Shown: positions 11,000 through 17,800 of the stretch, piece by piece
How the letters are laid out: each line of letters starts with the position of its first letter
Position numbering within the stretch: position 1 is the first letter of the stretch
Source: a virus
DNA length: 23,509 bases
IMG/VR virus record: IMGVR_UViG_3300047554_000048
Location: 1-23,509 of that record
Strand: one strand, 5' to 3'
Made by a program: the position numbers and the translations under genes
Notes under the pieces: model-generated
Told to the model about the DNA's origin: nothing
Databases searched by the model: none
What the model saw: the letters and a program-made list of their open reading frames with translations, nothing else

Positions 11000-11330
11000 G
11001 GCTATTACGAAGGGTAGTGGAACTATCCATGACTGGCGTACTCTAGTTGATGTACTAAACCTGTCAGAGTGCATGGGACGAGGAGGCATAGGTGGTGAAG
11101 TATTGCCAGTATGTAAAAAAGCACAAGATGCCCTCCATCAAGCTGCTATTCGCTATCAGGAAACCAAAAAGATGGGTTTAAGTGGTGAGGGTATCCAAGC
11201 CATCAGAGATTTAATTGAATATGCAGACTTACAGCAGTCCAGTATCCCAAGAAGTGAGTTTGAGAGATATATTCAGAAAACAAAAGACTACATTCGGTCA
11301 CATGGCGATAAGGTGGTAGAGATTGAATAA
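10872..11330 (+). CDS. Conserved phage protein of unknown function (MRKRTKRK family)
   Basis: 152 residues from ATG 10872; an in-frame ATG at 10827 is possible but related proteins begin MRK(K/R)TKRK. Highlights are WNLIDPIQHAIVGASIT, KLRMMEYSALEAITKGSGTI, DWRTLVDVLNLSECMGRGGI and DLIEYADLQQSSIPRSEFER, all in the order of a helical family widespread in Burkholderiales phages. Basic N-terminus and helical bundle suggest DNA or protein binding, but no function is established to my knowledge. It overlaps the previous gene by 128 bases and the next by 8. Confidence 0.72.
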   Translation: MRKRTKRKMWNLIDPIQHAIVGASITHREKLDKLRMMEYSALEAITKGSGTIHDWRTLVDVLNLSECMGRGGIGGEVLPVCKKAQDALHQAAIRYQETKKMGLSGEGIQAIRDLIEYADLQQSSIPRSEFERYIQKTKDYIRSHGDKVVEIE

Positions 11331-11580
11331 CAACCCAACCAAGCGTGAGAGACTGCACCTAGCAAGGATAAAAGAACTTCCTTGTGGTGTGTGTGGTCAG
11401 TCTGCGCCATCAGACGCACACCACATCAAACAGCATCACCAGTACTTATGTATTCCGCTTTGCAAGGACTGCCATCAGGGTAGCTTCAATGGAATTCATG
11501 GTCAGGCTAGGATTTGGTCAGTCTATAAACAGGACGAAATGTCGGTTTTAAACGAGACACTTGCAAAACTTATTGGATAA
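11323..11580 (+). CDS. HNH-type nuclease resembling phage recombination enhancement (Ref-like) nuclease
   Basis: 85 residues, starting with TTG at 11323, with AAGGTGG a few bases upstream. Zinc-ribbon/HNH residues are clear: Cys21-x2-Cys24, DAHHI (His33, His34), a second CIPLCKDCHQ with Cys47, Cys50 and His51, then NGIHG. This fits the RecA-dependent Ref-like nuclease group used in phage recombination; a DUF968 or NinG-like label is the alternative. It sits at the end of the early/middle operon, just before the terminator. RusA and the annealing protein suggest a shared pathway. Confidence 0.75.
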   Translation: MNNNPTKRERLHLARIKELPCGVCGQSAPSDAHHIKQHHQYLCIPLCKDCHQGSFNGIHGQARIWSVYKQDEMSVLNETLAKLIG

Positions 11581-11617
11581 GTTAAAGTGGTGACACCAAG
11601 TTGCCATTTGGTTTTCC

Positions 11618-11642
11618 GAGGGATTGAGTTCCCTCTTTTTTT
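11618..11642 (+). terminator. Rho-independent terminator ending the early/middle operon
   Basis: Perfect 6-bp stem GAGGGA/TCCCTC (11618-11623 with 11630-11635), loop TTGAGT, followed directly by seven T residues (11636-11642). It separates the early/middle genes from the packaging/head block. A weak promoter may lie between it and 11677 (TAGTAC or TACAAA near 11652-11660), but neither is convincing. Confidence 0.9.
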
Positions 11643-11676
11643 GTGCGAAAATAGTACAAACTCCATGAGGACAACC

Positions 11677-12177
11677 ATGTCTGGATTACTTGAGCCATCT
11701 GTAAAAATTGAGATTGAAATTCAAAGCCAAGAGAAGAAGGGCGAAGCCTGTCCAGTAGCGACAGGTGATATTGCTGTCAATCTTGAGAATCGTGAGAAGG
11801 CGATTGAGAAGGCGAACTATGGGCCAATGAATCCCAATGAAGCCAACATGACTTACTGGCGTGAGATCAGTAAAGCATGGAGAAACTCCCCAGAACAAGC
11901 CAAAAAGTCTCGTTGCGGTAACTGCGCTGCATTTATCCAAACTCCTAAGATGCTTGCTTGCATCGAATCAGGCTTGGATGACAGCGAGATGGACGCATGG
12001 GAAGTCATTGATGCTGGTGACTTAGGCTATTGTGAAGTGTTTGACTTTAAGTGTGCTTCCAAGAGGACTTGTGAGGCATGGATTAGTGGTGGGCCAATAA
12101 CCGAGGAAGAAAATCATGGGAACAACGAATCAACAGGCTCTGGAGATGATGCAGAAACTTATGCAGAAGAAGACTAA
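11677..12177 (+). CDS. Cysteine-rich phage protein, first gene of the late block
   Basis: 166 residues from ATG 11677, which has AGGA five bases upstream; an in-frame ATG at 11665 adds four residues. A variable acidic N-terminus (1-55) leads to NPNEANMTYWREISKAW and then four cysteine positions in order: SRCGNCAAF (~79-85), MLACIESGLDD (~93), LGYCEVFDFKCASKRTCEAW (~115-134). The C-x2-C...C...C...C...C layout is shared with proteins of unknown role that precede packaging genes in aquatic podoviruses; metal or iron-sulfur binding is likely. The tail is acidic and low complexity and overlaps the next gene by 62 bases. Confidence 0.68.
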   Translation: MSGLLEPSVKIEIEIQSQEKKGEACPVATGDIAVNLENREKAIEKANYGPMNPNEANMTYWREISKAWRNSPEQAKKSRCGNCAAFIQTPKMLACIESGLDDSEMDAWEVIDAGDLGYCEVFDFKCASKRTCEAWISGGPITEEENHGNNESTGSGDDAETYAEED

Positions 12178-12238
12178 ACCCATGCCCGAGCGTGGTGAGC
12201 GTACTGCAAAGAACAAAGCTAAGAAGCCTAAAAAATGA
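12116..12238 (+). CDS. 40-residue very basic protein
   Basis: ATG 12116 with GAGGAAG just upstream. The peptide is helical at first (TNQQALEMMQKLMQKK) then lysine/arginine-rich (RTAKNKAKKPKK). It overlaps the cysteine-rich gene by 62 bases in another frame and the next gene by four. Composition and the strong ribosome-binding site favour expression. Likely binds nucleic acid; function unknown. Confidence 0.5.
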   Translation: MGTTNQQALEMMQKLMQKKTKPMPERGERTAKNKAKKPKK

Positions 12239-12393
12239 ACGGCTTGTACGCTAACATTCATGCGAAACAAAAACGCATTGAAGCGCAAAAGGCTGCTGGA
12301 AAGACTCCAGAGCGTATGCGTAAGGTTGGCTCGAAAGGTGCGCCAACTGCGAGTGCGTTTAAGCAAGCAGCTAAGACTGCTAAAAAGAAATGA
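12235..12393 (+). CDS. 52-residue basic phage protein (MNGLYANIHAK family)
   Basis: Begins MNGLYANIHAKQKRIEAQK and continues KMRK-like (ERMRKVGSKGAPTASAFKQA) to a KTAKKK end. This sequence type recurs just upstream of the packaging genes in many phages of aquatic bacteria. Very rich in Lys, Arg, Ala. Both ends are four-base overlaps (12235-12238 and 12390-12393). It may bind DNA or act in assembly; no direct evidence. Confidence 0.65.
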   Translation: MNGLYANIHAKQKRIEAQKAAGKTPERMRKVGSKGAPTASAFKQAAKTAKKK

Positions 12394-12641
12394 TTAAGCG
12401 AGGCTCTGAGCAATTCTCAGGCTATAACAAGCCTAAGAGAACTCCTGACCATCCAACCAAGTCTCATGCTGTATTGGCTAAGTCTGGTGAGGATGTAAAG
12501 CTTATTCGCTTTGGTCAACAGGGCGTTAAAGGCTCTCCTGATGGCAGTAAGCGTAACGAAGCATTTAAGGCTCGTCATGCTGAGAATATTGCCAAGGGTA
12601 AGATGAGTGCAGCATATTGGGCTAACAAAGTGAAGTGGTGA
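12390..12641 (+). CDS. 83-residue basic phage protein (KARHAxNIxKGKMSAAYWANKVKW family)
   Basis: An N-terminal polar part (YNKPKRTPDHPTKSHAVLAK) is followed by LIRFGQQGVKGSP and the highly conserved end FKARHAENIAKGKMSAAYW with ANKVKW. Proteins with this end are widespread in aquatic tailed phages near the packaging or head genes, and function is unknown. Basic and rich in aromatic/His residues near the end, which could form a small folded nucleic-acid-binding domain. Coupled to the upstream gene by ATGA. Confidence 0.68.
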   Translation: MIKRGSEQFSGYNKPKRTPDHPTKSHAVLAKSGEDVKLIRFGQQGVKGSPDGSKRNEAFKARHAENIAKGKMSAAYWANKVKW

Positions 12642-12646
12642 CTAAC

Positions 12647-12811
12647 ATGAAAATGACAAAAGCTGGTCAGAAAAAAGTTGGCAAGGTGATGGGTGAGTAC
12701 AAAGAAGGTACTCTGCACTCTGGCAAAGGTGGCAAGGTTGTAAAGAGCCGTGACCAAGCTATTGCCATTGCTATGTCAGAAGCTGCTAAAAAGATGGGCA
12801 GGATGAAATAA
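12647..12811 (+). CDS. 54-residue basic protein, DUF6496-like
   Basis: Reads MKMTKAGQKKVGKVMGEYKE, then GTLHSGKGGKVVKSRDQAIA and an IAMSEAAKKMGRMK end. The order V-M-x-E-(Y/F)-K-E-G-T-L-H-S-G, then a basic stretch and Q-A-I-A-I-A-(L/M)-S-E-A, matches DUF6496, a small protein common in phages and some bacteria. Function unknown. It starts five bases after the previous stop and shares one base with the next start. Confidence 0.75.
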   Translation: MKMTKAGQKKVGKVMGEYKEGTLHSGKGGKVVKSRDQAIAIAMSEAAKKMGRMK

Positions 12812-14001
12812 TGGCAAGCCTTCTTGATTCCGCTTTAGGATGGATGCAAGACCCAAAACGCACTCAGCAATTGCAGGGTGTAGGTAAGGCAATCCAACAA
12901 GGTCTGCTGAACATCGAGCAGTCTGACAAGCGTTATCAAGATTTATATGACAAAGCCTTTGGTGATCCAAAAAGCCCATTCAAAGTAACAGACAAGAAAG
13001 CACTATCTCAGCTAACCGAAATGACCCAAAGTGGTCTGCTTGGCATGGCTGAAGTTGGTATGTTTGTTGGTGCTGGCTCTAAGGCATTTGACAAAGCTAT
13101 GGCTTTTACAGCGTCTAAGATGGAGAAGAAAGGCGCAACACCACAGGAAATCTGGAAAGAAACAGGTACTGTGCGTGGGCCTGATGGTCTGTGGAGACAA
13201 GAGATTAGCGATAAAGAAGCTATTGTCAAAGGTACTAAGCCATTTGGAGATGTAATTTTAGGCGCTTATGACAAAGGTGTTTTAAAAACTGCTAACCAGC
13301 CTAATAAAACCAATGTTCAAGATGTTTTTCAACATAATGCGCTTAAAGAAGCATATCCAGAGTTAATGGATATTGAAACACGAATGTTGCCTATAAGTTC
13401 TGATGCTCGTGGAACTCTTAGACAAGACATAATGAACAAACAGCCAGTTCTTGAAGTAAGAAAAGACTTATCACCAGAGGACGCTAGGTCAACAATGTTG
13501 CATGAGTTGCAACATGGAATTCAAGAATCTGAAGGTTTTGCTGCTGGTGGTAATGCAGAAACAATGGATAGATTGATTGGTAAGGCTAAAGAACGAGACT
13601 TTCTTATCAAACAATCAGATGAATGGAAGTCTGCAAATGACTTGGTAAACAATGTTTATGATAAGTATTTTGCAGGACAGTTGAATTTAGATGAATTAAA
13701 ACTTGCTGAAAAACAATTGCAAGAGCAATATCCAATTCTTAGAGAGCAAATAACTGCTTCTGATACAGCAAGAAAAATTGGCGATGACCCTGTAGATGCG
13801 TATAAACGACTAATGGGTGAAGCAGAGGCTAGGCTAACTCAAACACGAAGAAACCTAAGTCCAGAAGAAAGAAGACAGTATTTTCCTTTTGAGTACATGA
13901 ATTTTGAAAGAAATCCGTATGGATTGGATGTATCTCCAGAACAACTGTTAAACTTAGATACACGAGGAAACCTAATAGAAAAAGGTTTGCTAGGTCAGTA
14001 A
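12811..14001 (+). CDS. Zincin-like metallopeptidase protein with LPD23-like segment
   Basis: 396 residues. The N-terminal ~105 residues are helical and alanine/lysine-rich. Residues 108-134, GATPQEIWKETGTVRGPDGL then WRQEISD, resemble the LPD23 domain found in large polyvalent phage proteins. After a beta-rich stretch, residues 225-240 read RSTMLHELQHGIQESE: an HExxH zinc motif (His231, Glu232, His235), preceded by a helix and followed by EGFAAGGN. A third zinc ligand cannot be fixed by eye. The C-terminal ~130 residues are long charged helices. Such modules usually occur inside injected polyvalent proteins; here the gene stands alone before the terminase. Possible roles are head maturation or action on host proteins after entry. 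Confidence 0.75.
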   Translation: MASLLDSALGWMQDPKRTQQLQGVGKAIQQGLLNIEQSDKRYQDLYDKAFGDPKSPFKVTDKKALSQLTEMTQSGLLGMAEVGMFVGAGSKAFDKAMAFTASKMEKKGATPQEIWKETGTVRGPDGLWRQEISDKEAIVKGTKPFGDVILGAYDKGVLKTANQPNKTNVQDVFQHNALKEAYPELMDIETRMLPISSDARGTLRQDIMNKQPVLEVRKDLSPEDARSTMLHELQHGIQESEGFAAGGNAETMDRLIGKAKERDFLIKQSDEWKSANDLVNNVYDKYFAGQLNLDELKLAEKQLQEQYPILREQITASDTARKIGDDPVDAYKRLMGEAEARLTQTRRNLSPEERRQYFPFEYMNFERNPYGLDVSPEQLLNLDTRGNLIEKGLLGQ

Positions 14002-14043
14002 TTACTAACTTAACCTTGACCAACCCTAGAGGAGTCAAACACA

Positions 14044-14280
14044 ATGGCTGGAAGACCAATAAACAAACTACATCAAGAGGATGTGCGTAAGAAAATCCAA
14101 GTAAGTCAATTACTAAATGTCTTGCAAAATCATGCACTTGGTATAAGTGAAGACTTAAGTCCTACAAGGATGAAGGCAATAGAGATTCTGTTGCGTAAGT
14201 CTATGCCTGATATGGCATCTGTGACAGTAAGTGGAGACTCAGATCAACCACTTCAGCATATTGTCACATGGGCGAAATAA
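14044..14280 (+). CDS. terS: Terminase small subunit-like protein
   Basis: 78 residues, with AGAGGAG upstream. MAGRPINKLHQEDVRKKIQV then SQLLNVLQNHALGISEDLSP and RMKAIEILLRKSMPDMASV form the helical DNA-binding and oligomerisation pattern seen in short TerS proteins of P22-like and aquatic phages. The small subunit recognises phage DNA ends and regulates the motor. The call depends on sequence pattern plus the adjoining large subunit, which starts 13 bases inside it. It is shorter than most TerS proteins. Confidence 0.75.
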   Translation: MAGRPINKLHQEDVRKKIQVSQLLNVLQNHALGISEDLSPTRMKAIEILLRKSMPDMASVTVSGDSDQPLQHIVTWAK

Positions 14281-15530
14281 TCGAAATACCCTATAAGCCA
14301 AGAACACAACAGCTTGCTATCCATGACTTGATGGATGAGAAGCGTTTTGGTGTTGTTGTTGCTCACAGGCGCATGGGCAAGACTGTCTCTGCGATTAACC
14401 ACATCATCAAGGACGCTATCCTTAACCAAAAGGAAGCACCTAGATACGCCTATATAGCCCCGACATATGGACAAGCTAAGAGGGTAGCTTGGGATTATCT
14501 AGTGAAGTATGCAGACCCATTGGGAGGCTCTAGCAATATCTCAGAGTTGCGAGTTGACTTCTGGGGTAGGCGTATCCAGTTATATGGCTCTGACAATCCT
14601 GAAGCCTTGCGTGGTCAGTACTTTGATGGGGTAATCCTAGATGAGATTGGTGACCAGAATCCTAAGATTTGGACAGATATTATTAGACCTGCACTAGCCG
14701 ATAGAAAAGGATGGTGCTTATTTATCGGTACACCTAAAGGCCATAACCACTTCAAAGAACTGCGAGACAGGGCAGAAAAAGAAGAAGGTTGGGGATTGCT
14801 AGAGTTCAAAGCCTCTGAAACAGGGGTGGTTGATGAAACAGAACTGAAGGCTGCTCGTAATGAGATGGGCGAGGATAAGTTTCGCCAAGAGTTTGAATGT
14901 AGTTTTGACGCTGCTGTAGAAGGTTCGTACTATGGGCAAATCCTGAACGAACTGGAAGACAAGAAGCATATGCAAGAGATTCCCAGAGAGGAACTAAGCC
15001 GTACATTTACTGCTTGGGACTTGGGTATGGGTGACTCTACATCTATCTGGGTGGCTCAATTAGTGGGTACTGAGGTGCGCCTAATCGACTATTACGAGAA
15101 TCATGGCGTAGGACTAGACCACTATGTAAAGTGGATTCGAGATAACGACTACACAAAAGCAGAGCATATCTTGCCCCATGATGTAAGGGTTAGAGAGTTA
15201 GGTTCTGGAAAAAGCCGACTAGAGATGCTTGAGGAGGCAGGACTAGAGATAAAGATTGCGCCTCGTATGGGCTTAGATGATGGTATTCAAGCTGTTCGTA
15301 GGTTGCTTCCAAGGTGCTGGTTCAATGTACCAAAGGTGCAAACAGGTCTGAATTGCCTGAGAAACTACCGCAGAGACTACGATGAGAAGCGTAAGATTTT
15401 CTATGAAAGACCACTTCACGACTGGTCTTCTCATGGTTCTGACTCATTCCGATACTTAGCCCTTGGACTTGATGAAGGTCACAGTACATGGTCTAAGCCG
15501 ATTAACCAAACACCGAAATGGATTGTCTAA
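14268..15530 (+). CDS. terL: Terminase large subunit (packaging ATPase and nuclease)
   Basis: 420 residues. The ATPase N-domain has Walker A VVAHRRMGKT (~30-39), Walker B VILDE (122-126) and a coupling motif FIGTPKGHNHF (~152-162). The RNase H-like nuclease C-domain has FTAWDLGMGDSTSIW (Asp251), then HDVRVRELGSGKSRLEML and SHGSDSFRYLALGLDEG (Asp392). TerL drives DNA into the procapsid at the portal vertex and cuts the concatemer. Length and motifs match full enzymes. Start ATG 14268 lies inside terS with a 13-base overlap. Confidence 0.96.
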   Translation: MGEIIEIPYKPRTQQLAIHDLMDEKRFGVVVAHRRMGKTVSAINHIIKDAILNQKEAPRYAYIAPTYGQAKRVAWDYLVKYADPLGGSSNISELRVDFWGRRIQLYGSDNPEALRGQYFDGVILDEIGDQNPKIWTDIIRPALADRKGWCLFIGTPKGHNHFKELRDRAEKEEGWGLLEFKASETGVVDETELKAARNEMGEDKFRQEFECSFDAAVEGSYYGQILNELEDKKHMQEIPREELSRTFTAWDLGMGDSTSIWVAQLVGTEVRLIDYYENHGVGLDHYVKWIRDNDYTKAEHILPHDVRVRELGSGKSRLEMLEEAGLEIKIAPRMGLDDGIQAVRRLLPRCWFNVPKVQTGLNCLRNYRRDYDEKRKIFYERPLHDWSSHGSDSFRYLALGLDEGHSTWSKPINQTPKWIV

Positions 15531-15709
15531 TGTATTTAATGCCTCAAGGGGTAAATCTAGCCCCAAAAGTAAAAGAACTTGAAAAGCGTGTCGAACTGTT
15601 GGAAAATATGATAAAAGAGTTAAAATTGGACAAACCCCGAATGGGACGCCCTCCAAAGGACAAAAATGCAACAGAACGAACTGAAGTCAATCCTCCAAGC
15701 AGAGATTGA
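15530..15709 (+). CDS. Small coiled-coil protein with AT-hook-like motif
   Basis: 59 residues. The start at 15530 shares one base with the terL stop; an in-frame ATG at 15518 would lie inside terL. The middle is a heptad-like helix (APKVKELEKRVELLENMIKE), suggesting a coiled coil, followed by MGRPPKDKN, which resembles a minor-groove AT-hook (GRP core), then a polar tail. It sits between terminase and portal and overlaps the portal gene by 44 bases. A role in packaging or connector assembly is plausible but unproven. Confidence 0.62.
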   Translation: MYLMPQGVNLAPKVKELEKRVELLENMIKELKLDKPRMGRPPKDKNATERTEVNPPSRD

Positions 15710-17798
15710 TGATGCTATTGGCTACATTGAAACTGAGACTGTTGACCAGCGCAAACAGGCTCTGGAGGCGTATCTCAGACAGCCATATGGCAATGAGGTG
15801 GAGGGCAAGTCTCAGATTGTTACTGGAGAAGTAGCAGAAGCCATTGATGGCGCACTTCCTAGCTTAGTTCGTATCTTTACAGGATCAGACAATATCGTTG
15901 TCTTTGAGCCACAAGGCCCACAAGACGAGGCATCTGCAAAGCAAGCTACAGACTACTGCAATTGGGTCTTCACCAAGGACAATGCAGGTGTAGCTATTCT
16001 GCATGACTGGTTCAAAGATGCCTTGATGCAGAAGAACGGCATTGTTAAGGCTTATTGGGAAGACAAAGAAGACCTAACAAAAGAGCGTTACTTTGATCTG
16101 TCTGATGACGAATTGGCTATGCTGATGAGTGATGAGACGATGGAGATTGTCGAGCAAGATACGACAGAATTCCCAATCTTTGACCCAATGGGACAGCCAG
16201 TAGTAGACCCTATGGGTATGCCTGTCATGGGTTCTACGCACAATGTCGTAGTCCAAAAGCGTAAGAAATCAGGCAAAGTCACGATTGAGAATGTTCCTCC
16301 AGAGGAGTTCTTGATTAGCAAGAAGGCTCGTACTATTGCTGACAGCCCATTCGTAGCACATCGTCAGATGTTGACTCGTAGTGATCTGATTGCTATGGGC
16401 TTCAACAAGAAGCAAGTTGAATCCTTGCAGATGGATGATGCTCTAGCCTACACACCAGAGCGTGTTGCTCGTTATTCAGCAGGTGAGCAGCCTTACCAAG
16501 TCCAGACTGATGACCCTTCAATGCAAGAGATTGAAGTGTTCGAGTGTTATGTCAAAACTGATATGAATGGCAAAGGTGTTGCTACTCTGACTCAGGTTTT
16601 CTACGCTTCAAACGAGATTCTGCAAGACGAAAAAGGCAAGGAAATGATTGAGGAAGTGGACTATGTTCCTTTCCACTCAATCTGTCCTATCCCAATCCCA
16701 CACAAGTTCTTTGGTAACTCACTTGCTGATCGCACTACTGATCTGCAACTGATTAAGACCACTATCACTCGTCAGATGTTGGATAACTTATATCTGACAA
16801 ACAATGCACGAGTGGTTGCTGTTGAAGGTCAAGTAAACCTTGATGACTTGCTCACATCTACAGCAGGTGGTGTTATTCGTGCCAAGTCACAGGGTGCTGT
16901 GCAACAGTTGGTTGTGCAGAATGTGGCTCAAGCTGCTTTCCCAATGCTTCAGTACTTGGATACAGTCCAATCTAAGCGTACAGGCGTATCTGATGCTTCA
17001 CAGGGTTTAGACCCTGCTATCTTGCAAAACGTGACCGCTGCTGCTGTAGCTTCTATGCAACAAGCTGGCGCAGGTAAGATCGAACTAATGGCTCGTATCT
17101 TTGCTGAGACAGGCGTTAAGTCTTTGTTCCAAGGCATCTTGCATTTGCTGTGCAAGTACCAAGACAAGGCTCGTATGGTGCGTATGCGTGGCGAATTCGT
17201 AGAGTTTGACCCTAGAACGTGGGCTAACCAATATGATGTGTCTATCAATGTTGGTTTGGGTGCTGGAAATCGTCAAGAACAGATGGCTATGTTGTCAATG
17301 GTTCTGGCTAAACAAGAGCAGTTGATTGCTCAATACGGCCCTGCCAATCCCTACGTTTCCCCTGCTCAGTATCGTTCTACTTTGGGACGCATGGTTGAGA
17401 TTGCTGGCTTTAAGGATTCTTCTGAGTTCTACAAGCCAATCACACCAGAGCAAGACCAGATGCTCTCGAATCCTCCTCCACAAGAGCAACAGATGCCTCC
17501 AGAAGTACAGGCAATCATGGCTCGTACTCAAGCAGAGATTCAAGCTAACCAAGCCAAGGCACAAGCTGACATTCAGTTGAAGCAACAGCAGATGCAGATT
17601 GATACAGAGATGGCGCAACAGAAAGCTGCTGCTGAGATGCAGATGATGCGTGAGAAAGAATTGGCTAAGTTGCAACTTGAGCGTGAGAAACAACAGGCTT
17701 ACTTTGCAATGAAGCAACAAGAGTTTGAAGCAGAAGCCCAATTGAAAGCAATGAAGATTGGTGCTGGTATTACATCTAATGTAGAGATTAAAGGTTAA
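15666..17798 (+). CDS. Portal protein, P22/podovirus-like
   Basis: 710 residues, with AAAGGA just before the ATG. The N-terminal half includes VTGEVAEAIDGALPSLVRIF, TDYCNWVFTKDNAGVAILHD and WFKDALMQKNGIVKAYWED, blocks typical of large podoviral portals. Middle regions (PFHSICPIPIPHKFFGNSLA, then LIKTTITRQMLDNLYLTNNA) form the stem/wing. From about residue 600 the C-terminus is a long Gln/Ala/Met/Glu-rich coiled coil, like the P22 portal barrel. Twelve copies would form the DNA gate where TerL docks and the neck attaches. The location between terL and the head genes is canonical. Confidence 0.9.
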   Translation: MQQNELKSILQAEIDDAIGYIETETVDQRKQALEAYLRQPYGNEVEGKSQIVTGEVAEAIDGALPSLVRIFTGSDNIVVFEPQGPQDEASAKQATDYCNWVFTKDNAGVAILHDWFKDALMQKNGIVKAYWEDKEDLTKERYFDLSDDELAMLMSDETMEIVEQDTTEFPIFDPMGQPVVDPMGMPVMGSTHNVVVQKRKKSGKVTIENVPPEEFLISKKARTIADSPFVAHRQMLTRSDLIAMGFNKKQVESLQMDDALAYTPERVARYSAGEQPYQVQTDDPSMQEIEVFECYVKTDMNGKGVATLTQVFYASNEILQDEKGKEMIEEVDYVPFHSICPIPIPHKFFGNSLADRTTDLQLIKTTITRQMLDNLYLTNNARVVAVEGQVNLDDLLTSTAGGVIRAKSQGAVQQLVVQNVAQAAFPMLQYLDTVQSKRTGVSDASQGLDPAILQNVTAAAVASMQQAGAGKIELMARIFAETGVKSLFQGILHLLCKYQDKARMVRMRGEFVEFDPRTWANQYDVSINVGLGAGNRQEQMAMLSMVLAKQEQLIAQYGPANPYVSPAQYRSTLGRMVEIAGFKDSSEFYKPITPEQDQMLSNPPPQEQQMPPEVQAIMARTQAEIQANQAKAQADIQLKQQQMQIDTEMAQQKAAAEMQMMREKELAKLQLEREKQQAYFAMKQQEFEAEAQLKAMKIGAGITSNVEIKG

Positions 17799-17800
17799 TC

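Noticed and set aside
11645-11664. Possible late promoter and TTTGT/ACAAA repeat behind the terminator
   Set aside because: Candidate -10 boxes (TAGTAC, TACAAA) are weak and none has the TG extension seen at the other promoters; left as a note only.
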